Part shown: piece by piece, positions 35,286-44,087 of the stretch
Numbering within the stretch: position 1 is the stretch's first letter
Layout of the letters: every line of letters starts with the position of its first letter
NCBI RefSeq assembly: GCF_021117365.1
Contig: NZ_CP088262.1
Coordinates: forward strand, 1,116,001-1,180,000
DNA length: 64,000 bases
DNA from: Nocardioides sp. cx-173
Lineage (GTDB): Bacteria; Actinomycetota; Actinomycetes; Propionibacteriales; Nocardioidaceae
Direction of reading: 5' to 3'
Notes under the pieces: model-generated
Told to the model about the DNA's origin: nothing
Databases searched by the model: none
Seen by the model: only the letters and a program-made list of their open reading frames with translations
Translations under genes and position numbers: made by a program

Positions 35286-35975
35286 GTGGCCCACCGAGTG
35301 CTTGTCGTCGAGGACGAGGAGGACATCGCCATCCCCCTGGTCCGCACGCTGGAGCGCGAGGGATACGACGTCCTGTGGGTCGACAGCGGGCAGAAGGCGC
35401 TCGATGAGCTGCACTCGCGCCCGGCCGACGTGGTCATCTTGGACCTCGGGCTGCCCGACATGGACGGCCTCGAGGTCTGCCGCGCCGCCCGCGATGGCGG
35501 CTACACGGGAGCGATCATGATCGTGACCGCGCGAGCCGGCGAGCTCGACCGGGTCGTCGGGCTCGACTACGGCGCCGACGACTACCTCGCCAAGCCGTTC
35601 GGCCTGGCCGAGCTGCAGGCCCGGGTCCGGGCACTGATCCGTCGCACGGCGGGCGCCACCGGCGACCCCGCCGACGAGGGCGGGCTGCGCATCGACGTCG
35701 CGGCCCGGCGGGTCTACGCCGGCGACGACGAGGTGCCGCTCACCGGCAAGGAGTTCGACGTCCTGAGCATCCTGGCCGCGCACCGCGACAAGGTGGTCTC
35801 GCGCGGGAGGCTCATGGCCGACGTGTGGGACGAGAACTGGTACGGCTCGACCAAGACGCTCGACGTGACGATCGGGCGGCTTCGCCAGAAGCTCGAGGGC
35901 GTCGGGGTCTCGGAGCGGGTGGTCGCTGTTCGGGGCGTGGGTTTCCGCCTCGAGGGCAGCACCCCCGATGCGTAG
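35286..35975 (+). CDS. OmpR/PhoB-family response regulator
   Basis: Two-domain regulator of 229 aa. Receiver: VVEDEEDIA acidic pocket, phospho-acceptor Asp in VILDLGLPDMDG (about residue 52), VTARAG switch Thr, and YLAKPF Lys. Output: winged helix with LTGKEFDVLSILAAH and TLDVTIGRLRQKLE. The receiver is fully intact. GTG start fits the -10 just upstream. The adjacent histidine kinase overlaps by 8 bases but appears degenerate, so phosphate may come from another source. Confidence 0.93.
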   Translation: MAHRVLVVEDEEDIAIPLVRTLEREGYDVLWVDSGQKALDELHSRPADVVILDLGLPDMDGLEVCRAARDGGYTGAIMIVTARAGELDRVVGLDYGADDYLAKPFGLAELQARVRALIRRTAGATGDPADEGGLRIDVAARRVYAGDDEVPLTGKEFDVLSILAAHRDKVVSRGRLMADVWDENWYGSTKTLDVTIGRLRQKLEGVGVSERVVAVRGVGFRLEGSTPDA

Positions 35976-37158
35976 GCGACTGACCCTCGCGTTCCTGCTC
36001 GTCACCCTGTCGATGATCCTGCTCGCGGGGATCGTGCGCGCGGTCACGCTGGACGGCATGCTGCGCGAGCGCGAGGGCGAGCACCTCTTCCGCGAGGCCA
36101 CCACCCTCGCGTCGGTCATCGAGGCCAACGACGAGCTCGCGCGCCCGGTCGACCGAGCGTTCCTGGAGGACTTCGTCGGTCCGGACACCGAGATCGTCTA
36201 CGCCCCGGCCGACGGACCGAGGGCCGTGGTCACCGGGCCGGACTTCCGCGACGGGGACGACGGCATCACGTCCACGATCAGCCTCGACGGCGGCAAGGTC
36301 ACCGTGCGCCAGTCGGCCGGGGCCATCCAGAACCTCTGGGGACGCGACTCGTGGTCGGTCGTCGCGCTCTTCGCCGTCACCGGGCTTGGCTCGGCGCTGA
36401 TCGGGTTCGTCATCTCCGGCTCGCTCGCCGCGCCGTTCCAGAAGCTGGCGGTCGCCGCCAGCGCCCTCGGCCGTGGCCGCTTCGACCTCGACCTGCCGCC
36501 CAGCCGGGTGCCCGAGGCCCGGGCGATCACCGAGGCACTGCGCTCCAGCGCGACCGCGCTGCGCGAGCGGCTGACGCGTGAGCAGCAGTTCGCGCTGCAC
36601 GCCTCCCACGTGCTGCGCACCCCGCTCACGACCCTGCGCCTGGAGCTCGAGGAGATGACCCTCGACGAGGACCTGCCGGCCACGGCGCGGGCCGCCGCGC
36701 AGCGCTGCATGACGGCCGTCGACGACGTCACGCTCGTCGCCTCGGACCTCGTCGACCTGTCCCGCCGCGGCCTCATCGGGGGTGCCCAGGTCCCCCTGCG
36801 CGAGCTCGCCACGTCCTGCGCGCAGCACTGGTCCGACGAGCTGGACGAGTACGACCGGCGCCTCACGGCGGCGGTCGAGGGCGACCTCGACCTCACGTTC
36901 ACCCCCGGGCCCGTGGAGCAGGTTCTCGACCTGCTCCTGCGCGACCGCGTCGCCCACGGGCTGGGCGACACCCGGCTGGTCCTCGAGGGCGACCCTCGGG
37001 GTCACCTGCGCCTCCTGGTCCGCGGTGCCCGTCGGCCCGACGCCGACGACGAGCTGCTCGACGAGGCGCGCGCGGTGATCGAGGCCCTGGGTGGGCGCCT
37101 GGAGGCGGTCCGCGGCGAGGGCCACCCCGACCAGGTCGTGCTCCTGCCGCGACGCTGA
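35968..37158 (+). CDS. sensor histidine kinase homologue, apparently degenerate
   Basis: Membrane sensor of 396 aa: TM1 about 5-27, a periplasmic domain of about 95 residues, TM2 about 131-153, a HAMP-like segment, then a DHp helix with HASHVLRTPLTTLRLELE. The phospho-acceptor His214 is present but the following acidic residue, needed for autokinase activity, is Val215. In the ATPase domain the N-box reads LLLRDRVAHG (Asp316 for Asn), and no DxGxG or GxGxG box is visible. It may be a phosphatase, a signal receiver or inactive. Overlaps the regulator gene, so it still belongs to that pair. Confidence 0.8.
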   Translation: MRRRLTLAFLLVTLSMILLAGIVRAVTLDGMLREREGEHLFREATTLASVIEANDELARPVDRAFLEDFVGPDTEIVYAPADGPRAVVTGPDFRDGDDGITSTISLDGGKVTVRQSAGAIQNLWGRDSWSVVALFAVTGLGSALIGFVISGSLAAPFQKLAVAASALGRGRFDLDLPPSRVPEARAITEALRSSATALRERLTREQQFALHASHVLRTPLTTLRLELEEMTLDEDLPATARAAAQRCMTAVDDVTLVASDLVDLSRRGLIGGAQVPLRELATSCAQHWSDELDEYDRRLTAAVEGDLDLTFTPGPVEQVLDLLLRDRVAHGLGDTRLVLEGDPRGHLRLLVRGARRPDADDELLDEARAVIEALGGRLEAVRGEGHPDQVVLLPRR

Positions 37159-37163
37159 CCCGG

Positions 37164-37676
37164 TCAGTCGTGGGCGGGCTGACGTATCTCCATCTCGGGG
37201 TGGCCCGCGATCAGGTGGTCGGTCACGGCGTTCATGACCCGGCCCAGGGCGGCGAAGTCGTCGGCGTCGACCAGGTCGACGAGGTGGTCGCGGACCCCGT
37301 TGACGTGGGTGGGCGCGCTGTTCTCCAGGAGCAGCATGCCGCGGTCGGTCAGCCGGGCGACCACGCCTCGCCCGTCCTCCGGCGAGCTGTAGCGCTCGAC
37401 GAGGTCGGCCCGCTCCATCCGCTTGATGGTGTGGGTCACCCGGCTGCGGCTGTGCGCGAGGGCAGCGGCGAGCTGGGCCATGCGCAGCTGGCCGCCGTTC
37501 TCGGACAGGCGCACCAGGATCTCGTACTCCGCGAGCGACAGGTCGTGGCGACGGCGCAGGTCGTCGTCGAGCCGGTCCATCAGCAGCGTGGAGCCCAGCA
37601 CCAGCGCGCGCCACGAGCGCTGCTGCGACTCGTCGAGCCAGTGGGTCTCGCGGGCCGGTCCGCCGATGTCGCTCAC
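37164..37676 (-). CDS. MarR-family transcriptional regulator
   Basis: Dimeric winged-helix regulator of 170 aa. DLSLAEYEILVRLSENGG precedes the recognition helix RMAQLAAALAHSRSRVTHTIKRMERADLVER, and the wing SPEDGRGVVARLTDRG has the conserved DxR. The ATG is 6 bases after a TAGACT -10 on the same strand, so it is probably leaderless. It lies upstream of the thiolase gene on the same strand, but a palindrome separates them. Confidence 0.88.
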   Translation of the reverse strand: MSDIGGPARETHWLDESQQRSWRALVLGSTLLMDRLDDDLRRRHDLSLAEYEILVRLSENGGQLRMAQLAAALAHSRSRVTHTIKRMERADLVERYSSPEDGRGVVARLTDRGMLLLENSAPTHVNGVRDHLVDLVDADDFAALGRVMNAVTDHLIAGHPEMEIRQPAHD

Positions 37677-37682
37677 CCGAGC

Positions 37683-37718
37683 AGTCTAGGGCGGCGGACC
37701 GGGCCGCGAGGCGGCCCG
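37683..37718 (-). promoter_or_regulatory. MarR promoter with overlapping palindrome
   Basis: On the minus strand TAGACT (37688-37683) lies 6 bases before the MarR ATG. CGGGCCGC-GAG-GCGGCCCG (37700-37718), an 8-base perfect inverted repeat, covers the expected -35 position. It could be an autoregulatory MarR operator, or the terminator of the thiolase gene, which would be read the other way only if its transcript passed through; no T tract follows. Confidence 0.45.
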
Positions 37719-37731
37719 TAGAGCCGTGCAG

Positions 37732-38946
37732 TCAGAGGCGCTCGAGGATGAGCGCCATGCCCTGCCCGCCGCCGACGCACATGGTGATGAGGCCGGTCGT
37801 CTTGTCGTGCCAGTCGAGCGAGTTGAGCATGGTGTTCTGCAGACGGGCGCCGGTCATCCCGAAGGGGTGGCCCACCGCGATGGCGCCGCCGTTGACGTTG
37901 AGCCGGTCGATGTCGATGCCGAGGTCCTGGTAGGACGGCACGACCTGCGCCGCGAACGCCTCGTTGAGCTCGACCAGGTCGATGTCACCGATGCTCATGC
38001 CGGCGTAGCGCAGGGCGTTCTTGGTGGCCTCGACCGGGCCCAGGCCCATGATCTCGGGCGAGAGGGCGCTGACGCCGGTGGAGACGATGCGCGCCAGCGG
38101 GGTCAGCCCGAGCTCGGCGGCCCTGGTGTCGGACATGATCACGACGGCGGCCGCGCCGTCGTTGAGCGCGCAGCAGTTGGCCGCGGTGACCACGCCGTCG
38201 GGGCGGAAGACCGGCTTCAGGTCCTTGATGCCGTCGTAGGTGACGCCGGCGCGAGGACCGTCGTCGGCGCTGACGACGGTGCCGTCGGGCAGGGTGACGG
38301 GCGTGATCTCGCGGGCCCAGAAGCCGTCGTTGATCGCCTTCTCGGCGAGGTTCTGCGAGCGCACGCCGAACTCGTCGAGCTCCTGACGCGAGAGCCCGCG
38401 CAGCTTGGCGACGTTCTCGGCCGTCTGGCCCATGGCGATGTAGATGTCCGGCAGCCGGCCGTCCTCGCGCGGGTCGTGCCAGCCGACTCCGCCCTCGGCG
38501 GTCTTCTCGGTGCGGGCCTTGGCCTCGTCGAAGGCGTGGTTGTGGGTGTCGGGCCAGTGGTCCGAGGTGCCCTTGGCGAAGCGCGACACGGTCTCGACGC
38601 CGGCGGAGATGAAGACGTCTCCCTCGCCGGCCTTGATCGCGTGGAAGGCCATGCGCGTGGTCTGCACGGACGAGGCGCAGTAGCGGGTGATCGTGGCGCC
38701 GGGGACGCCGTCCATGTCGTTGAGCACGTTGACCACGCGAGCCATGTTGTTGCCGGACTCGCCGCCGGGCAGGCCGCAGCCGAGGTACACGTCGTCGACG
38801 GTGGTGCGGTCCAGCGCGGGGACCTTGTCCAGCGCCGCGCTCACGATGGTCGCCGCCAGGTCGTCCGGGCGCAGGTCCACCAGCGACCCCTTGTTGGCGC
38901 GGCCGATCGGCGAACGGGCGGCGGAAACGATGACTGCCTCGGGCAT
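37732..38946 (-). CDS. acetyl-CoA C-acetyltransferase (thiolase)
   Basis: Thiolase of 404 aa, condensing or cleaving acetyl-CoA/3-ketoacyl-CoA. Active-site nucleophile Cys in TRYCASSVQT (about residue 89), then NEAFAAQ, GGAIAVGHPFGMTGAR with the catalytic His, and CVGGGQGMAL with the second Cys. Complete length. AGGAG precedes the ATG on its strand. It is transcribed away from the thioesterase gene, with 137 bases between the starts. Confidence 0.92.
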   Translation of the reverse strand: MPEAVIVSAARSPIGRANKGSLVDLRPDDLAATIVSAALDKVPALDRTTVDDVYLGCGLPGGESGNNMARVVNVLNDMDGVPGATITRYCASSVQTTRMAFHAIKAGEGDVFISAGVETVSRFAKGTSDHWPDTHNHAFDEAKARTEKTAEGGVGWHDPREDGRLPDIYIAMGQTAENVAKLRGLSRQELDEFGVRSQNLAEKAINDGFWAREITPVTLPDGTVVSADDGPRAGVTYDGIKDLKPVFRPDGVVTAANCCALNDGAAAVVIMSDTRAAELGLTPLARIVSTGVSALSPEIMGLGPVEATKNALRYAGMSIGDIDLVELNEAFAAQVVPSYQDLGIDIDRLNVNGGAIAVGHPFGMTGARLQNTMLNSLDWHDKTTGLITMCVGGGQGMALILERL

Positions 38947-39083
38947 GGGCGATCTCCTGTCTCGTGAGTGATGCCTCGCCAGACTAGGGCAGTTCCCATA
39001 GCGCCGGCCGTGCCGTGCGGCATACCCGGTCCACGCGGGCCGAGCTGCTCGGGCGTCGGCCGCGTCTCTGAGAGCATCGGGGG

Positions 39084-39995
39084 GTGCGACACGTCTACGA
39101 CTGCCCCATGCGCTGGGCCGACCTGGATCTGCTGGGGCACGTCAACAACGTCGTGTACGTCGACTACCTCCAGGAGGCACGGGTCGACCTCCTGCGCGCG
39201 CACGGCCCCTCGGCGACCGGCCAGCTCGCCGGCACCGTGGGGGAGGGCCTGGTCGTCGTGCGCCACGAGGTCACCTACGTCGGCGCCCTGGAGTTCCGGT
39301 TCCGGCCGGTGCGCATCGAGTGCTGGGTGACCGAGATCCGGGCGGCCACATTCACCATGGCCTACGAGATCTTTCACGACGACCCCGAGGCGGAGGGCGG
39401 CCGCCGCGTCTACCTGCGCGCCGCCACGGTGCTCACGCCGTACGTCTTCGAGACCGAGCGGCCACGGCGCCTCACGCCGACCGAGCAGCAGGCACTGGGG
39501 GCCTACCTGGAGCCGGCGTCGCGCGCCCGGCCGCCGCGGCCTGAGCCCCTCGCGCGCACGACCCACTACCCCGTGCACGTGCGCTTCTCCGACGTGGACG
39601 CCTACGGCCACGTCAACAACGTGAAGTACTTCGAGTACCTGCAGGAGGCGCGGATCCAGATGATGGCCGGCCTGAGCCGCGACCTGGGGACCCCCCGGGC
39701 GCCCATGGTGGTGGCGCAGACCGACGTCGACTACCGAATGCCGCTCGTGTTCCGGCCCGAGCCCTACGACTGCTGGTCGCGCATCGTGCGCGTGGGCCGG
39801 CGCTCGGTGACGATCGCCTCCGAGATCCGCGACGGCGAGCTGCTGATGGCGCGCGCCCAGGTGACCACGGTCTTCTTCGACCCCGAGACGGGCCGGTCGA
39901 CCGACCCGCCGGCGGGCCTGCGCGCCGTGCTGGAGGCGGCGGCCGCGGCCGGGGCGTTGTCCGATCCTATGAAGGGGGCAGCCCCGCATGGGTGA
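39084..39995 (+). CDS. acyl-CoA thioesterase with two hotdog domains
   Basis: Protein of 303 aa containing two 4HBT hotdog domains in tandem. Each has the same motif: RWADLDLLGHVNNVVYVDYLQEAR in the first (near residue 9, split here as RWADLDLLGHVNN) and RFSDVDAYGHVNNVKYFEY in the second (near residue 168), both with the catalytic Asp. This is an internally duplicated dimer. It probably hydrolyses acyl-CoA thioesters. GTG start at 39084; the hydantoinase gene overlaps its end by 8 bases. Confidence 0.87.
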   Translation: MRHVYDCPMRWADLDLLGHVNNVVYVDYLQEARVDLLRAHGPSATGQLAGTVGEGLVVVRHEVTYVGALEFRFRPVRIECWVTEIRAATFTMAYEIFHDDPEAEGGRRVYLRAATVLTPYVFETERPRRLTPTEQQALGAYLEPASRARPPRPEPLARTTHYPVHVRFSDVDAYGHVNNVKYFEYLQEARIQMMAGLSRDLGTPRAPMVVAQTDVDYRMPLVFRPEPYDCWSRIVRVGRRSVTIASEIRDGELLMARAQVTTVFFDPETGRSTDPPAGLRAVLEAAAAAGALSDPMKGAAPHG

Positions 39996-41430
39996 TCGGT
40001 CCGACGCCGGCGCCGTGGGACACCGGGAGACTGAGCGGGTGAGCAACCACCCGGGCTTCGACCTCGTGCTGCGAGGAGGGACCGTGGTGACGGCCGGAAG
40101 CCGGTCGCGCTCCGACGTCGGGATCCGCGGCGAGCGCGTGGCTCAGCTCGGAGGCGACATGGCCGGAGCTCGCGAGATCGACGTGACCGGCAGCTACGTC
40201 GTCCCCGGTGGGATCGACATGCACGTGCACCTCTCCGCGGAGCGACCCGGGCCCGACGAGCCGAACGGCTTCGTCGACGATTTCCTCAGTGGCTCGCGGG
40301 CGGCTGTGCGGGGTGGCGTGACCACCGTGGGGCAGATGAGCTTCGCCGAGGACGGCTGGCAGGTCCGCGACGCGGTCGCGCGAGACCTGCGCGCGGCCGG
40401 TGCGCAGTCGCTCGTCGACTTCGTGCTCCACGCCGGGCTGGTCAGCGTGGCCGACGACGACCTCGTGGCGATCGACGAGCTCGCCGCTCAAGGCCACATG
40501 AGCCTCAAGATCGTCACGCTGGCGCTGGACTGGGACTACGCCAACATCGTCGCCGCCGTCCGTCGCGCCGGACAGGCCGGCATGCTGACCCTCGTGCACT
40601 GCGAGGACGAGGCGCTGATCGACTTCCTGGGATCCGACCTGGTGGCGCGTGGTGAGGGTGGCCTCGCGAGCTATCCGCGCAGCCGCCCCGACTACACCGA
40701 GAGGGTCGCGGTGGACCGGGTGATCGGCATCTGCGAGGCGACCGGTGCGCCGATGCTCATCGTGCACCTGTCCTCCGCGGCCGCACTGGCCTCAGCCCGG
40801 GCCGCCCGCCAGCGCGGGCTGCCCCTGTTCGTCGAGACCAGGCCGATATATCTGCACCTGACCGACGAGGTGCATCGCCGAGCGGACGGCGGCAAGTTCA
40901 TCGGGATGCCCCCGGTGCGCTCCGCGGATGACGTCGCGCAGCTGTGGCGCGGACTGGTCGACGGGTCGATCGACACCATCGCGAGCGACCACGCGCCGTG
41001 GACCCTGGAGCAGAAGCTGGACCCCACCCTGGACGTGCTCACCTCGCGCAAGGGCGTGGCCGACCTGGAGACCATGCTCCCGATGTTGTTCTCCGCCGGC
41101 GTCCTGTCCGGTCGCCTGTCCCTGGAGCGCTACGTCGCCGTGAGCGCCACCAACCCGGCCCGGCTTTTCGGGCTGTACCCGCGCAAGGGCACGATCGCCG
41201 TCGGGAGCGACGCCGACCTGGTGGTGATCGACCCGGCCCTCAGCCGGGTGGTCGATGGCGCCGCGATGGAGTCCTACGCCGGCTACTCCGTCTACGACGG
41301 GACCGAGGTGAGCGGCTGGCCTCGCTACACCATCAGCCGCGGGGAGGTCGTCCTCGACGACGGACGGGTGCAGGGGGCTCCGGGCCGTGGGTCCTGGCTG
41401 GGCCGCGGTCCCACGGTGCGTGGCCTGTGA
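39988..41430 (+). CDS. D-hydantoinase / dihydropyrimidinase-type amidohydrolase
   Basis: Binuclear-metal amidohydrolase of 480 aa, cleaving cyclic amides such as hydantoins or dihydropyrimidines. DMHVHL holds the first His pair, MSLKIVTL the carboxylated Lys, LVHCEDE and IVHLSSAAA the next two His, and IASDHAPW the Asp. ATG at 39988 has AAGGGGG 9 bases upstream; GTG at 40039 also has GGGAG at 9 bases and would begin nearer the usual N-terminus (FDLVLRGGTVV), so either may be used. The stop overlaps the next gene. No carbamoylase gene is adjacent. Confidence 0.87.
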   Translation: MGDRSDAGAVGHRETERVSNHPGFDLVLRGGTVVTAGSRSRSDVGIRGERVAQLGGDMAGAREIDVTGSYVVPGGIDMHVHLSAERPGPDEPNGFVDDFLSGSRAAVRGGVTTVGQMSFAEDGWQVRDAVARDLRAAGAQSLVDFVLHAGLVSVADDDLVAIDELAAQGHMSLKIVTLALDWDYANIVAAVRRAGQAGMLTLVHCEDEALIDFLGSDLVARGEGGLASYPRSRPDYTERVAVDRVIGICEATGAPMLIVHLSSAAALASARAARQRGLPLFVETRPIYLHLTDEVHRRADGGKFIGMPPVRSADDVAQLWRGLVDGSIDTIASDHAPWTLEQKLDPTLDVLTSRKGVADLETMLPMLFSAGVLSGRLSLERYVAVSATNPARLFGLYPRKGTIAVGSDADLVVIDPALSRVVDGAAMESYAGYSVYDGTEVSGWPRYTISRGEVVLDDGRVQGAPGRGSWLGRGPTVRGL

Positions 41431-42305
41431 CGCCGGAGGTCGAGGCGGCCCTGCGCGAGCAGGGCGCGCGGGCCTGGGTGCACGCGGTGGACCTGGATTC
41501 GGGCGCGGAGACCGGCCTGGGTGACGACGAGCTCGTCGTCACGGCCAGCGTCTTCAAGATCCCCGTGCTGGTAGAGCTCTGCCACCAGTACGGCTCCGGG
41601 AGGCTGCGCCCCGAGCAGCGGGTCCGGCTGGCCGCCGGCGATCGGCGTACGCCCGGCGGGGTGGGCACCTCGGTCCTGCTGGACGACGTCGAGCTTTCGC
41701 TGCGTGACCTGTCGGTGCTGATGATGTCGGTGAGCGACAACCGGGCCACCGACGTGATCCTGGACCTGGTGGGCCTCGACGCCGTGAACGCCCGGATGGC
41801 CGCCCTGGGCCTGCACGAGACCGTCCTGGTGGGGGACTGCCAGCTGCTGTTCGACCAGATCGACGAGGACCTGCCGGGCGGCTACGACCACTACGTGCCG
41901 GGCGAGGAGGACCTCCGGCTGACCATGCGGACCGCGGTGCCTGCCAGCACGTCGCGCAGCACGCCGCGTGAGACCACCCGGCTGTTGGCGATGATCTGGA
42001 CCGACCAGGCGACGACGCCGGACGGGTGTGCGGAGGCCCGCCGGGTCCTCGGGCTCCAGGTGTGGCCGCATCGTCTGTCCTCGGGGTGGTCCGCGGACGA
42101 CGTCACGATCAGCGCCAAGACCGGCACCATCGCCGCAATCCGCAACGAGGCCGGCGTCGTGGAGCTGCCCGACGGAGGTCGGGTCGCCGTGGCGGTGTTC
42201 GTGCGCAATCGCACCGCCGCGGCCCGCAACCCGGACGCCGACCGGCTGATCGGCAGTCTGGGACGGGCCGCGGTTGACCGGGTGCGAGCGGGCGGACCGG
42301 CCTGA
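41427..42305 (+). CDS. class A beta-lactamase-fold serine hydrolase, cytoplasmic
   Basis: Protein of 292 aa with the three penicillin-recognising motifs: SVFK (Ser41-Lys44), SDN (103-105) and KTG (231-233). There is no signal peptide: the chain starts with a soluble helix, and the GTG overlaps the hydantoinase stop. Without export it cannot protect periplasmic targets, so it more likely hydrolyses an amide or peptide from the same pathway. The Glu166 equivalent of true beta-lactamases is not obvious. Function unknown. Confidence 0.75.
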   Translation: MTPEVEAALREQGARAWVHAVDLDSGAETGLGDDELVVTASVFKIPVLVELCHQYGSGRLRPEQRVRLAAGDRRTPGGVGTSVLLDDVELSLRDLSVLMMSVSDNRATDVILDLVGLDAVNARMAALGLHETVLVGDCQLLFDQIDEDLPGGYDHYVPGEEDLRLTMRTAVPASTSRSTPRETTRLLAMIWTDQATTPDGCAEARRVLGLQVWPHRLSSGWSADDVTISAKTGTIAAIRNEAGVVELPDGGRVAVAVFVRNRTAAARNPDADRLIGSLGRAAVDRVRAGGPA

Positions 42306-42312
42306 GCGAGGA

Positions 42313-43935
42313 TCAGCCGCGCCGCATCTGCAGGCGCAGCGTCATCATCAGGTCGAGTCGCTGGTCCGCGTCGTCCAGATCCAGGTCGGCGATCTCGCAC
42401 ACCCGGCGCATCCGGTAGCGCAGGGTGTTGGGGTGCACCCCGAGGCGGTCGGCGGCGCCGGGCACGTTGCCCATCTGATCGAGCCAGGTCTCCAAGGTGC
42501 GCAGCAGCTCCGTGCCGTGTGTCAGGTCGTAGTCACGCAAGGCGACGACGGGGGAGTCCTCGAGGTCGTCGTCGCTGAGCAGGTCGGCGACCCGGAGCAG
42601 GAGCGACTCCAGGCGTACGTCGCGCAGGCGGGCGACGCGTCGCCCCGTGCGGTGGGTGCTCGTGAGCAGCACCCGCAGCACGTGGTCGGCTTCGCTGCGT
42701 GAGCGCGCCAGGTCGTGGAAGGACGGCGCGGCCTGCCCGATGGCGATCACCACGTCCATCTGGGCGCCCACCCGGTCGAGGAAGGTCTGGCCGAGCCGCA
42801 TCGCCTGCGCCGCATCGTCCTCGGAGGGACCGACGGGCAGCAGCGTGTAGACGACGCCCCCGACCAGGGCCGTCGCGGAGCGCGAGTGCAGGGCCTGGAA
42901 ATGGACGGCGAAAGCGGCGCGCAGCCGCTCGAGGTCGGCCTCGGCGTGGGCCCCCTCGCGGGGCAGCCGGGGTTGCGCGGCCAGCACGCGCAGCGTGCCG
43001 TCGGCGACGCCGAGGCGACTGGCCGCGGACGCCGACCGGGCCCCGCCCTCGAGCACGGTCGCCAGGAGGTCCGCCTGGAGCCGTCGCTCCACGTCGCCGC
43101 CCACCCGCAGCCGGAGCATGTGCAGGGCGACTACCCGGGCGGCCTCCCGGAAGGCTCGGGTGCGCTCCTCGCTGAGCGGTCCGTCCACCGCGGCCCACAT
43201 GGACCCGAGGAGCTCCTCGCCAGCGCGCACCGCCACGGCGACGCGGGGCTTGGCGTTGCCGGGCGGGTCACCGATATAGATCGGCTCCGCCGACCGAGCC
43301 ATGGCCTTGAACACCCCGCGCTGCTCGAAGACCGCGACGTACTCCTCGGGCACCTGTCGCCCCAGGATGGTCTCGATGCGACTCTCGTCCGCCTCGTCCT
43401 GGCGCCCGGAGAACGCGAGCACGCGCGAGTGCCGGTCCTCGATCGTGATCGGGCTGTCGAGCAGGGCGCTGACGGCGTTGGCCAGCGTGAACAAGTCGCC
43501 CCCGACGACCCCCGCGAGCCCGGCCACCCCCTCGGGACCCGACTCGTCGTCGGCGTCCACCATCGTGCGGACCAGCTCGGCGACTTGGACCCAGGAGGCC
43601 GCCCGCTCGAGCTGCAGGACCGCGAGACCGGTGTCGACGACCGACTCGGCGACCGGCGGTGCCTGCGCCGCAGACCCCTTCACCACCAGTCCGCTCGCGC
43701 CCGTGGGGGCGACCCGGCGGACCAGCGACGTGATCTGCTCCGGGGAGTGGAGACCGACGCCGAGCAGGAGGTCGCCCGGACCGACGAGGAGCTCGTCCTC
43801 GGCGTCGAAGATGACCACGCTGGTGACCGGAGCGTCGAGCCCGACCCCCCTCACGAGCGGGCTGACCAGGGTCGATCCCAGGTTGTCCACCAGCCGGGCG
43901 ATGTCCAGCGCCCCCTTGACCTCTCGATGCGACAT
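42313..43935 (-). CDS. PucR-family transcriptional regulator
   Basis: Regulator of 540 aa: an N-terminal purine-catabolism-like sensor region, a central GGDEF-like CdaR segment, and a C-terminal helix-turn-helix GAADRLGVHPNTLRYRMRRVCEIADLDL. PucR/CdaR proteins respond to purine-degradation products or related compounds such as allantoin and GABA. ATG at 43935 was taken; the frame is open further up through the racemase remnant. It is convergent with the hydrolase and on the same strand as the GNAT/transporter operon; probable controller of the cluster. Confidence 0.87.
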   Translation of the reverse strand: MSHREVKGALDIARLVDNLGSTLVSPLVRGVGLDAPVTSVVIFDAEDELLVGPGDLLLGVGLHSPEQITSLVRRVAPTGASGLVVKGSAAQAPPVAESVVDTGLAVLQLERAASWVQVAELVRTMVDADDESGPEGVAGLAGVVGGDLFTLANAVSALLDSPITIEDRHSRVLAFSGRQDEADESRIETILGRQVPEEYVAVFEQRGVFKAMARSAEPIYIGDPPGNAKPRVAVAVRAGEELLGSMWAAVDGPLSEERTRAFREAARVVALHMLRLRVGGDVERRLQADLLATVLEGGARSASAASRLGVADGTLRVLAAQPRLPREGAHAEADLERLRAAFAVHFQALHSRSATALVGGVVYTLLPVGPSEDDAAQAMRLGQTFLDRVGAQMDVVIAIGQAAPSFHDLARSRSEADHVLRVLLTSTHRTGRRVARLRDVRLESLLLRVADLLSDDDLEDSPVVALRDYDLTHGTELLRTLETWLDQMGNVPGAADRLGVHPNTLRYRMRRVCEIADLDLDDADQRLDLMMTLRLQMRRG

Positions 43936-43978
43936 CGCGCTCCTTCGTGTCGCGGCGGCCCCGCGGCTCAGTATGACC

Positions 43979-44087
43979 TCAGACCAGGTCGACCCCGACG
44001 GTGAAGCGGTCGAGCACATCGGGCAGCACCTCCACGCCGAGGCCCGGGCATCGCGACTCGGTGCAGCTCCACCTGCTCGACCCTCAC
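43979..44087 (-). pseudogene. deletion remnant of a MenC/N-acylamino-acid-racemase-like gene
   Basis: A GTG overlapping the GNAT stop (GTGA) starts VRVEQVELHRVAMP, the typical N-terminus of o-succinylbenzoate synthase/N-acylamino acid racemases of the enolase superfamily. Immediately after, in the +1 frame, comes GLGVEVLPDVLDRFTVG and a short end up to TGA at 43979, the typical C-terminus. About 340 codons between them are missing, and the junction falls at a CCCGG sequence. The result is a 109-base scar with no coding capacity. The fit of both ends to one family, and the coupled start, make this more than chance. Confidence 0.7.

Noticed and set aside
37700..37718. Palindrome as a certain terminator of the thiolase gene
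   Set aside because: No T tract follows, and the palindrome is upstream of the MarR -10, so an operator is equally possible; kept only as a regulatory feature. It is also located at the thiolase 3' side only by chance of gene order.
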